Position numbers and translations under genes: made by a program
The notes under the pieces: model-generated
The model's database searches: none
Told to the model about the DNA's origin: nothing
The model's input: the letters and a program-made list of their open reading frames with translations, nothing else
NCBI GenBank assembly: GCA_964519835.1
Contig: CAZFLD010000094.1
Coordinates: forward strand, 1-14,146
Direction: 5' to 3'
DNA: 14,146 bases
Source: CAZFLD01 sp964519835
Lineage (GTDB): Bacteria; Spirochaetota; Spirochaetia; DSM-27196; CAZFLD01
In this document: piece after piece, positions 1 through 7,054 of the stretch
Numbering within the stretch: position 1 is the stretch's first letter
How the letters are laid out: each line of letters starts with the position of its first letter

Positions 1-20
1 CGTACGTACGGTGGTGTGAG

Positions 21-47
21 AGGACGGCGGGGGTGACCCCGCCTCCT
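21..47. other. Strong hairpin with a GTGA (GNRA-type) loop
   Basis: An 11-bp stem with one bulged C (AGGA-c-GGCGGGG pairing with CCCCGCC-TCCT) closes a GTGA tetraloop. No T-run follows on either strand, so it is not a standard Rho-independent terminator. It may be an RNA structure or the 3' end of a gene lying off the left edge. The pairing is seen directly; any role is inference. Confidence 0.45.
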
Positions 48-1176
48 ACTCGATAGCCGGCCCGCGAAGCGTGCCCACCGGGCGCACAAGTATGCGCATG
101 GCTCGTTTCGCCATATGGCGCCATCTGTGGTCGGGGTGCTCCCAGGTCGCCACTGCGCCCTCGGCATCCGACCGGTATACTGGCGTAGTGGACGCAGAGA
201 TCTTGTGAGCGACGGCTTTGAAGCTCAGAGAACTGCTTGCTGCCACAGCGACTCTCCCGCCCAACTACAGGAGCGAGTTGGCCCTAGAAGCGCTCCGTGA
301 GTGGCACATCGCCGACCCCACTGGGGGGTGGCTGGATCCTGTTCTTGCCGTGCGCGATTCGTGGGGACGACGGGAGGAGACAGCGGTACCCTGGCAAAAC
401 CACCGTTTTCTTCCCACGACGACGTCTTCGCCTTCGCAAGCGGCAACAAGCAAGTCCCGGAGGCATTTCTGGCCGCATGGTCCTGGAGGTACCCCGGGAC
501 CGGGAGGGGCTGGTGACACACGGACACCGCCATCCAAGACTCCCGTCGGGGCGGAACCCGCTCTTGGCGGATTTTAGGCACGAGTACTGCGCGCGTGTTG
601 CCAACGCGGCTGCCGGCGAAGAACGGCGGGACTGGTGGGCCCAGTAAGGACGGGTCTCTCCGGGGGCCTGGTCTCGTGGCCACGGTTGGCTGCTTCGTGG
701 TTTGATCGAGACGCTGCGCCGTGTGCCGAATGATCTTCCGGGGCGGGAGCGCCCGGTGAAGATGTTTCGGGATCTATCGGAGTCTCTTTCGAGCCGCGTA
801 GACAAAAACGGCATGTGGCACGCCCTGCTTCACCTGTCGGCAAGTGGATGGCGGAGGGCAGGTGCACGGCTCCTCCAGCGGTCCCGGGCTCCTTTTTGAC
901 AACAGCGAGGCCGAGTATGTCTAATCGAAGCAGCGGGGAGAATTGCACAATCGTCGGGGAGCTTGGAACCTACACCCACGCGTTTCTCTTCGAACGACGG
1001 CGCTGAGTATACGGTCGAACCGGAGTCACACCGAGCCGACGTCTAAGGATCCGCCCGCTTATGCTTGGGTCCAAAAACAGGGTGGCGCCGCCGAGAACCG
1101 GTAAGAAGATGCGTCACGTCGAGATACTCCAGGATGTCTTCTCCGGACTCGAACGCCCGGTCAAACTCATTTGCCT
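48..1176. other. Gene-poor stretch, no convincing gene
   Basis: Many overlapping open frames occur on both strands, but none has a recognisable domain, a good ribosome binding site or a length clearly above chance for this G+C content. Short protein-like runs appear in different plus frames, for example around 218-370 and 400-515, as expected of a gene broken by frameshifts. None can be assigned to a family by eye. No RNA gene, repeat array or transposase signature was seen. Confidence 0.5.
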
Positions 1177-1610
1177 TTATACAGCTGCACCTCTACGTCG
1201 CGTGACATTACGGACCAAAATGATCCGGACATTGCCTTCTCGGCAGGTGATCACCAAGAACCTCGGCTCATCCTCAGTACGAGCCGGGATCTCCACCGGA
1301 TCCACGTCAAGGTCATCATTTCACACGCTACCGACTGAGAGTCTACTGTTGCCGGCGACAAGCCAACCGTGACCTTGGGAGAACCGCTCACGGCATACGC
1401 CACAGCGCCGCTGTAGCTGGTGGGGATGCGCGCTTCATGAGCGCCGGCAGAAGTCGGTGGGATCGTAACCTCGATCAGTTTCAAAGCAAGGTCGGCCAGG
1501 ATTTTCTGGACGGGATGGCCCTTCGAATCCATGCCGAAGACGCCATTGGACTGAGGATCCCTGGCCTCGGCCTCTATGCCGCCGGCGCGCGCCGATGAAC
1601 CTTTCTTCAT
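1177..1610 (-). pseudogene. Possible frameshifted gene of unknown function
   Basis: An ATG at 1610 opens a minus-strand frame whose first ~95 codons have natural-looking composition and codon choice; residues 30-50 include ILADLALKLIEVTIPPT. Near 1300-1320 the frame turns into a W/R-rich tail that stops at 1251. A second minus frame picks up protein-like sequence at the same point (DDLDVDPVEIPAR, then FLVITCREGNVRIILVRNV) and stops at 1177. Together this looks like one gene of about 145 codons with a single frameshift. No ribosome binding site precedes the ATG and no family is recognised. The alternative is a chance open frame opposite non-coding DNA. Confidence 0.35.
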
Positions 1611-1653
1611 AATCTATGTGGGGTTGGCCGCCCGTGGTAGACTCCCGGGCAAC

Positions 1654-1658
1654 AGGAG
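1654..1658 (+). promoter_or_regulatory. Ribosome binding site (AGGAG) deciding a GTG start
   Basis: AGGAG lies six bases before GTG at 1665. The ATG at 1663 overlaps this GTG but runs straight into TGA, so the site supports the GTG start of the exported protein. Confidence 0.75.
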
Positions 1659-1664
1659 AACAAT

Positions 1665-3515
1665 GTGAGACTGAAGACCCTTTTATTTTTGGCGGTTCTT
1701 GTTGCCCTTGCGGTACCCGCTTTTTCCCAGGACCTGCCGGACCAGATCGAGTTATCTACGATCTACGAAGGCGATATTGAAGACGTGTCGGAGCATCGCC
1801 TGCGTTTTCCCTCCGGAGGCACGTACGTCCTCTTTATGGGCAGCGACGGACCGATGGACGTGGAGATTCTGCTTCCGGGACGCCGGAGCTTTCGCCACCG
1901 AGCCTACCAGGAGCGCAACAATTTCGTGATCCTCGACGTGGGCAGAGCCGGAACCGGCACCTTCACCTTTGCCCCGGCCCTCGACGAACGGGAAGAGGAA
2001 CGCTTTGGTAACCGGAGCTTTGTCGGTTTTATGGTCCTCGAGGGCCTGCAGGCCTCGGTGGGGCGGACCATCGTAGGCGATCTTTCGGATTCGCCCATGG
2101 CCGGACTCGGTGAGGGCCTGTACATGGAGGCCTTCGTCTTCGAATCGCCACCCCGAGAGAGCGCGTTTGACATCCTCTCCTACGATCAGGGTTTCGGCTT
2201 CGGCATGGTTCTCGGAAACGAGGTCTCGTACACCATAAACGGCGACGCGTACCGGGAGGACCTTCCCGAAGGCACGGTAGTGCTGTACGCCGGCCTGAGC
2301 CCGAGCCAAGGCTATGCCCTGCTCGTATCTCACCAGATTATGGACGACGGCTCCTTCGACGGCACCTTCGAGATCGAGTTCGTAGAACGGGAGGTCGTTA
2401 CCGTGGAACCCGAAGCTCTCCGGTACGGTACAGGCCAGACCGCCACCCTGACGAGGGACCTGCCCCAAATGGGACCACGTCGAGCTCTTCCCTTCTACCT
2501 CGACGTGGACGAGCCGACGGACCTCGCCATCGTTATGATTTCCGAAACCCTCGACACCTACCTGACGGTCGAGTCGCCTGGTGGAAGAATCTTCGCCGAC
2601 GACGACGGAGCCTTCGGAACCAATTCGCTGGTCGAGTTCAGCGCCGACGAGTCGGGCCGCTATCTGGTTTACGCCTCGAGCTACGGGGGCAGAGAGGAAG
2701 GCGAGTTTGAAATCATGGTGCTCGATCCGGCGGATGCCGAGGACTATCAAGACGACGGCGAACTCGGAACTGAATATCCCGGCGAGCCCTTTGTCTCGCC
2801 TCCCATGGAGGAGCGCGAGGATCGCATAGTCGGCGTCGGCAGAATCTCCCTTGGCGACTCGGTCGACGGCGAGCTTAGCGAAGGCAGCTCGATTCAGTTC
2901 AACCAGTACCAGGAGATCTACGATCTGCGCCTGTCAGGAGGCGAGGACGTGGCCATCTCCGTGACGTCCACCGACTTCGACACGGTGCTCGTTATTTCCA
3001 CGGCAGACGGCGACGAGCTGTATAACGACGATTACAACGGCACCGACTCGTTTATCGGAATCGCCGACGCCGAGCCGGGAACCTACCGCATCTTCGTCGG
3101 CTCCTACGGCGGAAGTGCATTCGGGGAGTTTACGCTCTCGGTCGGCGACTTCGAGCCACCGCCGGCGGCCGAGGGCGCGGGGGCCATCGTCTTGCGCGCC
3201 GGCCGCCCGGCTGCAGGCACTATCGACGCGGACAGCCCCGTCTACGACACCCGCAAGGTTGCCGTCTACGAGTTTCGTGCGGACAGGGGCGTTACCGCAG
3301 TCGTAACCCAGGAGAGCGAGGACTTCGACTCCTACCTCTACGTTGTGGCACCTGATGGAAGGGCGTTCCGGGACGACGACGGCGCCGGCGACCTGAACTC
3401 GCGGGTCACTATCGAGGAAGCCCTGGCGGGCACGTACCGGGTCTACCCGAGCTCGTTCGCGGGTTCCGCGGTCGGCTCGTTTACCGTGACCCTCGAGTTC
3501 GAGAACCAGAGATAG
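1665..3515 (+). CDS. Exported protein with three PPC-like beta-sandwich repeats
   Basis: This 616-residue protein begins with a signal peptide: basic MRLK, then a hydrophobic run LLFLAVLVALAVPA, with a probable signal peptidase I cut after AFS (about residue 21). The N-terminal part (22-245) is beta-rich and unassigned. Three similar domains follow at about 275-353, 405-495 and 530-612. Each has the pattern hydrophobic strand, FDT/FDS-YL or LDTYL, an acidic loop (ADDDGAFGTNS, YNDDYNGTDS, RDDDGAGDLNS), then GxYxVY-SSYxG and a final GxFxxxV strand. This resembles the bacterial pre-peptidase C-terminal (PPC) type. The aspartate loops could bind calcium. No catalytic domain is visible, so a secreted or surface binding role is inferred. 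It is an independent unit ended by a strong terminator. GTG start chosen from the AGGAG site. Confidence 0.88.
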   Translation: MRLKTLLFLAVLVALAVPAFSQDLPDQIELSTIYEGDIEDVSEHRLRFPSGGTYVLFMGSDGPMDVEILLPGRRSFRHRAYQERNNFVILDVGRAGTGTFTFAPALDEREEERFGNRSFVGFMVLEGLQASVGRTIVGDLSDSPMAGLGEGLYMEAFVFESPPRESAFDILSYDQGFGFGMVLGNEVSYTINGDAYREDLPEGTVVLYAGLSPSQGYALLVSHQIMDDGSFDGTFEIEFVEREVVTVEPEALRYGTGQTATLTRDLPQMGPRRALPFYLDVDEPTDLAIVMISETLDTYLTVESPGGRIFADDDGAFGTNSLVEFSADESGRYLVYASSYGGREEGEFEIMVLDPADAEDYQDDGELGTEYPGEPFVSPPMEEREDRIVGVGRISLGDSVDGELSEGSSIQFNQYQEIYDLRLSGGEDVAISVTSTDFDTVLVISTADGDELYNDDYNGTDSFIGIADAEPGTYRIFVGSYGGSAFGEFTLSVGDFEPPPAAEGAGAIVLRAGRPAAGTIDADSPVYDTRKVAVYEFRADRGVTAVVTQESEDFDSYLYVVAPDGRAFRDDDGAGDLNSRVTIEEALAGTYRVYPSSFAGSAVGSFTVTLEFENQR

Positions 3516-3549
3516 TTCCCTCCGCTCCTCTACGTGCCAAGAAATAAAT

Positions 3550-3575
3550 GCGCCGCCCAATCGGGCGGCGCTTTT
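3550..3575 (+). terminator. Rho-independent terminator
   Basis: A perfect 9-bp G+C stem (GCGCCGCCC / GGGCGGCGC) with an AATC loop is followed by TTTTCTTGT. It lies 35 bases after the stop of the exported PPC-repeat protein. In the opposite direction the stem is followed by a weaker T-rich stretch, so it might also serve the convergent gene that ends at 3661. Confidence 0.85.
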
Positions 3576-3660
3576 CTTGTATCCGTTTGTTTTGTTTCTG
3601 TGTTTTGTGATGTTCTTGTTTCGCCTCGGCCGGGCCGCCCGCAAAGCGAGACGATACGCT

Positions 3661-4074
3661 CTAGGATATGGCCGGCTGCAGAAACCGGGAGAACAATCGC
3701 CCGAGTCCGGCACCGTAGATGGCCGCGAAGTTTCGCGCCGCCTCTTCGGCCGTGACTTCCGGGTGCCGCTCTTTTAGGTAGTGCCAGTGGGTCGAAACCG
3801 CCAGGTAGAGTCTTCCAATCCGCATTTGCGGAAAGGCGGAACGTACTTCCCACGTCTCGATAGCCCTCACAAGGTCCCGGTAGACAGTGTCATACCAGGA
3901 GAACACGGCATCATCCCAGCTAACGGTCCAGGGGATGGTCTGGTTGATCAGGTACTTGTGCACTTCGATGTGCCGGGCAAGCTCCACCCACTCTTCTTCC
4001 GTGGTAAAGCTTAGATTTTCGGACCGCATCATGTCTTTTACGGCCCCGACGGTTGTCAGTTCGTTCGTCTTCAT
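3661..4074 (-). CDS. Small soluble protein resembling a DUF4032-type C-terminal segment
   Basis: A 137-residue cytoplasmic protein with no signal peptide or membrane segment. From about residue 35 it is helix-rich: a W-rich middle (IPWTVSWDDAVFSWYDTVY), then LVRAIETWEVRSAFPQ, then RLYLAVSTHWHYLKER and VTAEEAARNFAAIYG. The last part resembles a segment I recall from DUF4032-type and some partitioning- or stress-related proteins (FPGR..ADLYLWVSEHxxYLxE..G..V..EEAA..F). That match is from memory, so the function stays unknown. ATG at 4074 is chosen because GAGGAGA lies just upstream; the open frame extends to 4224, but the added residues are low-complexity and cross the promoter. Monocistronic, convergent with the exported-protein gene. 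Confidence 0.82.
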   Translation of the reverse strand: MKTNELTTVGAVKDMMRSENLSFTTEEEWVELARHIEVHKYLINQTIPWTVSWDDAVFSWYDTVYRDLVRAIETWEVRSAFPQMRIGRLYLAVSTHWHYLKERHPEVTAEEAARNFAAIYGAGLGRLFSRFLQPAIS

Positions 4075-4078
4075 CTTT

Positions 4079-4085
4079 TCTCCTC
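4079..4085 (-). promoter_or_regulatory. Ribosome binding site (GAGGAGA)
   Basis: On the minus strand GAGGAGA lies four bases before the ATG at 4074. It fixes the start of the small DUF4032-like protein and rules out the longer frame reaching 4224. It directly abuts the palindrome at 4086-4101. Confidence 0.8.
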
Positions 4086-4128
4086 TTGTATTCGAGTACA
4101 ATGTATCGCGTAGGAGAAAAAATGAAAA
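4086..4128 (-). promoter_or_regulatory. Promoter with operator-like palindrome
   Basis: On the minus strand TTTTCA (4128-4123) and TACATT (4105-4100) are separated by exactly 17 bases, giving plausible -35 and -10 boxes. The 16-bp near-perfect palindrome TTGTATTCGAGTACAA (4086-4101, 14 of 16 positions symmetric) overlaps the end of the -10 box and covers the expected transcription start. That is a classic repressor position. The regulator is unknown and is not obvious in the window. An mRNA hairpin beside the ribosome binding site is an alternative. Confidence 0.5.
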
Positions 4129-4157
4129 GTTTCTCTTGACAAATCCCGGTTTTGCCC

Positions 4158-4221
4158 CTTGTCTTGGCGGCAACGCCCTGGCTGCTCGGCGGCGCCCTGC
4201 CTGCCCGGCAGGGCCGACAAG
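4158..4221. other. Compact inverted-repeat structure
   Basis: CTTGTC (4158-4163) pairs with GACAAG (4216-4221). Inside it GCCCTGCC (4194-4201) pairs perfectly with GGCAGGGC (4207-4214) over a 5-base loop. The layout is an outer stem enclosing at least one strong inner hairpin, with no T-run next to it. It lies between the divergent genes at 4074 and 4543, so it could be part of a leader, a small structured RNA or a fossil repeat. Confidence 0.4.
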
Positions 4222-4403
4222 CATCGGACCGTTGTGTTTTCGCTCATACCGGAACTTCCTCGGCTATGTTTTCCCGGGGCTCCTGGAGGGCCCAATGTGG
4301 AGTTCCCCCGACTATGTTGAGCTTTGCTGAGGGCCTACCACGGCAGGTCACAGCAGGTTGAACGACCAGAATGCAGGAACCCTGGCTACACAAGCGCGGG
4401 CAT

Positions 4404-4433
4404 CTACAACCGGTACCATACCGGTCAGTGTAG
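4404..4433 (+). promoter_or_regulatory. Operator-like inverted repeat with two ACCGGT cores
   Basis: CTACA and TGTAG flank ACCGGTA-CCA-TACCGGT, a perfect 7-bp inverted repeat with a 3-base centre and five further complementary bases outside. ACCGGT is itself palindromic, and the two copies lie 11 bp apart, about one helical turn. CCGG-centred palindromes are typical of LacI-family operators. It lies about 110-140 bases before the propeller gene. No promoter boxes could be assigned with confidence, and ACCGGT alone is common at this G+C. Confidence 0.4.
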
Positions 4434-4542
4434 CAGATGGCGGCCTCGCGCGATTGCACCAAATGGTCAATGCTTTTGCGTTTCTGCGCGGCGCACCCGG
4501 AGACGGGCGACGCCACCTCCGCCTTCAGGTACACTGCTTCGC

Positions 4543-5808
4543 ATGCACGCATTCCCCGAGTACCAGGCATACCACCCACAGCGCCGCGCGCTTATCATTA
4601 CCCCCGAGCGGAGCGGATGTTTTCACCGGTTCTTTGACACCAGCCCGTTTAGCCCCTCCGGGCGGTACGTGGCGCTGCTCCAGGCGCCGTTTGAGGACCG
4701 GGTCAACCGGCCGGGTGAGGAGGCGACGGTGGTTGTGGTGGACCTCTTCACCGGAGAGGACCGCGAGGTTGCTGTCACGAGAGGCTGGGAGTTCCAGATG
4801 GGCGCCAATCTCCAGTGGGGTGCGGATGACCGGACGCTGCTCTTTGACGACGTAGACACATCGGCGTGGACCAGTCACGGCGTCAAGCTCGAATGGCAGA
4901 CCGGTGAGAGATCGACCTTCCCACGCGGGATATTTCACGCCTCACCGGACGGCAAACGCGCGGCGGTAACCAATCCGCTGTGCATGCGCCGGACGCAAAA
5001 CGGATACGGCGTTCTCATCCCGGATGAGCTGGTGCCGCTGAACCAGGGGCTTCCGGAAGACGATGGACTGTTTATCATCGACGTGGAGACCGGAGAGCAG
5101 GACCTGGTGGCACCCATTCGCAAACTAATTCTTGACGGCGTGCCCAAGCATGAACGCGAAAGCTACGCGGAGATGGAGAACTACGCCTTTCACTGCAAGT
5201 GGAACCCGCACGGAGACCGGATGATGGTCTCACTCAGACGAAAGCCGGCGGGCCACCCTGAACCGTTCGCAGTCCGCGATCACGGCCGGATGTGGTTTGA
5301 CATCTTCACCTGCCGCCCGGACGGAAGCGAGGTACACCGCGCAGTGCCGTGGCCTGAGTGGAAGAAAGGCGGCCATCACACTACGTTCACGCCTGACGGC
5401 AACCACCTCTCCATGAACCTCAACCTCCACCGGGAGGGGATGGTATTGATGCAGGTAAACGTTGACGGCTCCGACTACCGGCCGATCACCGAGGCGCTCC
5501 CCGGATCAGGGCACCCAACGCTTCATCCCGACGGCCGACACATCCTCACGGACACCTACGTGGGCGAGCTCCGTGACCGCGTACCGGCGGGCATCCCGCC
5601 AGACCACACGCCGGTCCGCCTTCTCGACCTGGAAATCAAAACAGAAGAGGCGCTGGTATGGATTCCCACCCGCACCCCGGGGCAAGACACCGTGAACGGT
5701 GTGCTCCGCGTTGACCCTCACCCAGCGTGGAGCCGCGACTACTCAATGGCGATGGTCAACACCTTCATTGACGGCACCCGCCGACCGCTGGTGCTGATGA
5801 TGGCGTAG
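4543..5808 (+). CDS. Oligogalacturonate-lyase-like (PL22/TolB-type) beta-propeller protein
   Basis: The 421-residue protein carries repeated propeller blades: FSPSGRY near 36-42, LQWGADDRTLLF at 90-101, ASPDGKRA at 133-140, KWNPHGDRM at 219-227, FTPDGNHLS at 282-290, LHPDGRHIL at 327-335 and DPHPAWSRD at 391-399. Conserved-looking histidines (H217, H278/H279, H324, H328, H393) recall the metal and active-site histidines of PL22 oligogalacturonate lyase, normally about 390 residues. The HRFFDTSP...SGRY start belongs to an uncharacterised relative of that family, so lyase activity on unsaturated or oligo-uronates is inferred. No signal peptide, hence cytoplasmic. ATG at 4543 is chosen because homology-like sequence begins there; the frame is open back to TTG 4324 but that stretch is Arg/Pro-rich and not family-like. 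The upstream Shine-Dalgarno site is weak. Confidence 0.82.
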   Translation: MHAFPEYQAYHPQRRALIITPERSGCFHRFFDTSPFSPSGRYVALLQAPFEDRVNRPGEEATVVVVDLFTGEDREVAVTRGWEFQMGANLQWGADDRTLLFDDVDTSAWTSHGVKLEWQTGERSTFPRGIFHASPDGKRAAVTNPLCMRRTQNGYGVLIPDELVPLNQGLPEDDGLFIIDVETGEQDLVAPIRKLILDGVPKHERESYAEMENYAFHCKWNPHGDRMMVSLRRKPAGHPEPFAVRDHGRMWFDIFTCRPDGSEVHRAVPWPEWKKGGHHTTFTPDGNHLSMNLNLHREGMVLMQVNVDGSDYRPITEALPGSGHPTLHPDGRHILTDTYVGELRDRVPAGIPPDHTPVRLLDLEIKTEEALVWIPTRTPGQDTVNGVLRVDPHPAWSRDYSMAMVNTFIDGTRRPLVLMMA

Positions 5809-5857
5809 CGCCTGGTCCGCCGGATATGGAGAGGCACACAGAAGACTTCGGTTTAGA

Positions 5858-5886
5858 TTTACATGTAAAACGAAAAGTGATATTTT
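5858..5886 (+). promoter_or_regulatory. Probable leaderless promoter with overlapping palindrome
   Basis: TTTACA (5858-5863) and TATTTT (5881-5886) are separated by exactly 17 bases, close to the sigma-70 consensus. The expected transcription start falls at about 5893-5894, on the ATG of the ATPase gene, which has no ribosome binding site. The perfect 12-bp palindrome TTTACATGTAAA (5858-5869) covers the -35 box, as a repressor site would. Confidence 0.55.
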
Positions 5887-5893
5887 GTTCTGC

Positions 5894-7054
5894 ATGTACT
5901 CGCGTCGCCTCCAACTCGAGAGCGTTCCGGGTGAGTCCTGTTTCCTATGGGGTGCGCGCCAAACCGGCAAGAGCACGTTACTCAAGGCACGGTACCCGAA
6001 TGCGCAGACCTTTGACCTGCTCCGCTCCGACATGTACCGGCGCCTGGTCGACGATCCGTCGATCTTCCGCCAGGAAGTGCTCGCAGAGCGCGCCTCGCGC
6101 GGTACAGCGCAGACCCCGGTTATCGTCGACGAGATACAGAAGATCCCGGAGCTGTTGGACGAGGCCCACTCGCTGATTGAGAATGCGGGGGTACGGCTGA
6201 TCCTCTGTGGTTCCAGCGCGCGAAAGCTCAGGCGAGGTCACGCTAACCTGCTTGGAGGCCGGGCGATCAGGTACGAATTGCTGCCGCTTACCCGGGACGA
6301 GATTCCGGAATTCAGTCTTGAGCGGGCGTTGAACAGCGGCCTCTTGCCCCGTCACTACGATTCGCCGAAGCCACGTCGTCTCCTCCAATCCTACATCGCC
6401 GACTATCTTCAGGAGGAGATCGCCGCTGAGGCTCTGACGAGGAACGTCCCCGCGTTCAGTCGATTCTTGGACATCGCCGGGATGAGTAACGGCGAGGTCG
6501 TCAACTACCACAACATCGCCGCGGAGTGCGGCGTCTCCGCTCCGACGGTCCGCGAGTACTACCAGATCCTCATAGACACGCTGGTGGGCGTTGAGGTTCC
6601 CGCCCATCGGCGGCGTAACAAACGACGGCTGGTCGCCTCCCCAAAATGGTATCTGTTCGATGTAGGAGTGGTCGGATACTTGGCCAAGCGAGGCGCCGTA
6701 GAACCCGGATCCCGTGAATGGGGCCGGGCATTCGAGCACTTTATCCTGATGGAGCTCCACGCGCATGCAGCCTACTCGGAGCTTTTCTACCCCATCGCGT
6801 ACTGGCGAACAAGCTCAGGCTTCGAGGTTGACTTTGTTTTGGGGGACGGCGAGGTTGCCGTGGAGGTGAAATCATCCACCTCAGTCACGTACCGCGATTT
6901 CAAGGGTTTGCGCGCGTTCAACGAGGAGCACGCGCCGAGACACTCGATTCTGGTGGCCGCCGTGCCCAAGCCACGCCGTACCGATGACGGTATCGAGATC
7001 CTTCCGTGGCAGGTGTTCCTGGATCGGCTGGCCGCAGGAGAGATTCTGCGGTAG
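5894..7054 (+). CDS. AAA_14 / DUF4143 family ATP-binding protein
   Basis: The 386-residue protein has the standard two-part build. The N-terminal AAA_14 domain carries Walker A (LWGARQTGKST, 18-28) and Walker B (VIVDEIQ, 76-82), followed by LCGSSARKL (104-112). The middle helical part includes AALTRN-like and NYHNIAAECGVSAPTVREYY (204-223, HTH-like). The C-terminal DUF4143 domain ends in a PD-(D/E)xK-like core: WRTSSGFEVDFVL (304-316) and VAVEVKSS (321-328), with D313, E324 and K326 as the nuclease-like residues. Family length is usual and the gene looks intact. These proteins are widespread and poorly understood; a defence or stress role has been suggested but not generally shown. Start ATG 5894 gives the family-typical MYxR beginning; TTG 5885 is an alternative. 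It stands alone, with its own probable promoter. Confidence 0.9.
   Translation: MYSRRLQLESVPGESCFLWGARQTGKSTLLKARYPNAQTFDLLRSDMYRRLVDDPSIFRQEVLAERASRGTAQTPVIVDEIQKIPELLDEAHSLIENAGVRLILCGSSARKLRRGHANLLGGRAIRYELLPLTRDEIPEFSLERALNSGLLPRHYDSPKPRRLLQSYIADYLQEEIAAEALTRNVPAFSRFLDIAGMSNGEVVNYHNIAAECGVSAPTVREYYQILIDTLVGVEVPAHRRRNKRRLVASPKWYLFDVGVVGYLAKRGAVEPGSREWGRAFEHFILMELHAHAAYSELFYPIAYWRTSSGFEVDFVLGDGEVAVEVKSSTSVTYRDFKGLRAFNEEHAPRHSILVAAVPKPRRTDDGIEILPWQVFLDRLAAGEILR

Noticed and set aside
225..814. Several overlapping open frames on both strands
   Set aside because: Compositions are Arg/Ser/Pro-rich, with no domain and no ribosome binding site. High G+C produces such frames by chance.
702..1170. 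Shared ERPVK string in two plus frames (near 750 and 1158)
   Set aside because: The similarity is limited to about seven residues and does not extend, so it is not evidence of a duplication.
1752..2750. Long minus-strand open frame (332 codons)
   Set aside because: It lies opposite the exported PPC-repeat gene, which has a signal peptide, ribosome binding site and terminator. The minus translation is low in family-like sequence.
4075..4224. N-terminal extension of the small minus gene to 4224
   Set aside because: It would translate through the promoter, palindrome and ribosome binding site. ATG 4074 has a strong GAGGAGA site.
4324..4542. N-terminal extension of the propeller gene from TTG 4324
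   Set aside because: The added 73 residues are Arg/Pro-rich and unlike the family, and they cross the operator-like repeat. ATG 4543 fits the family start.
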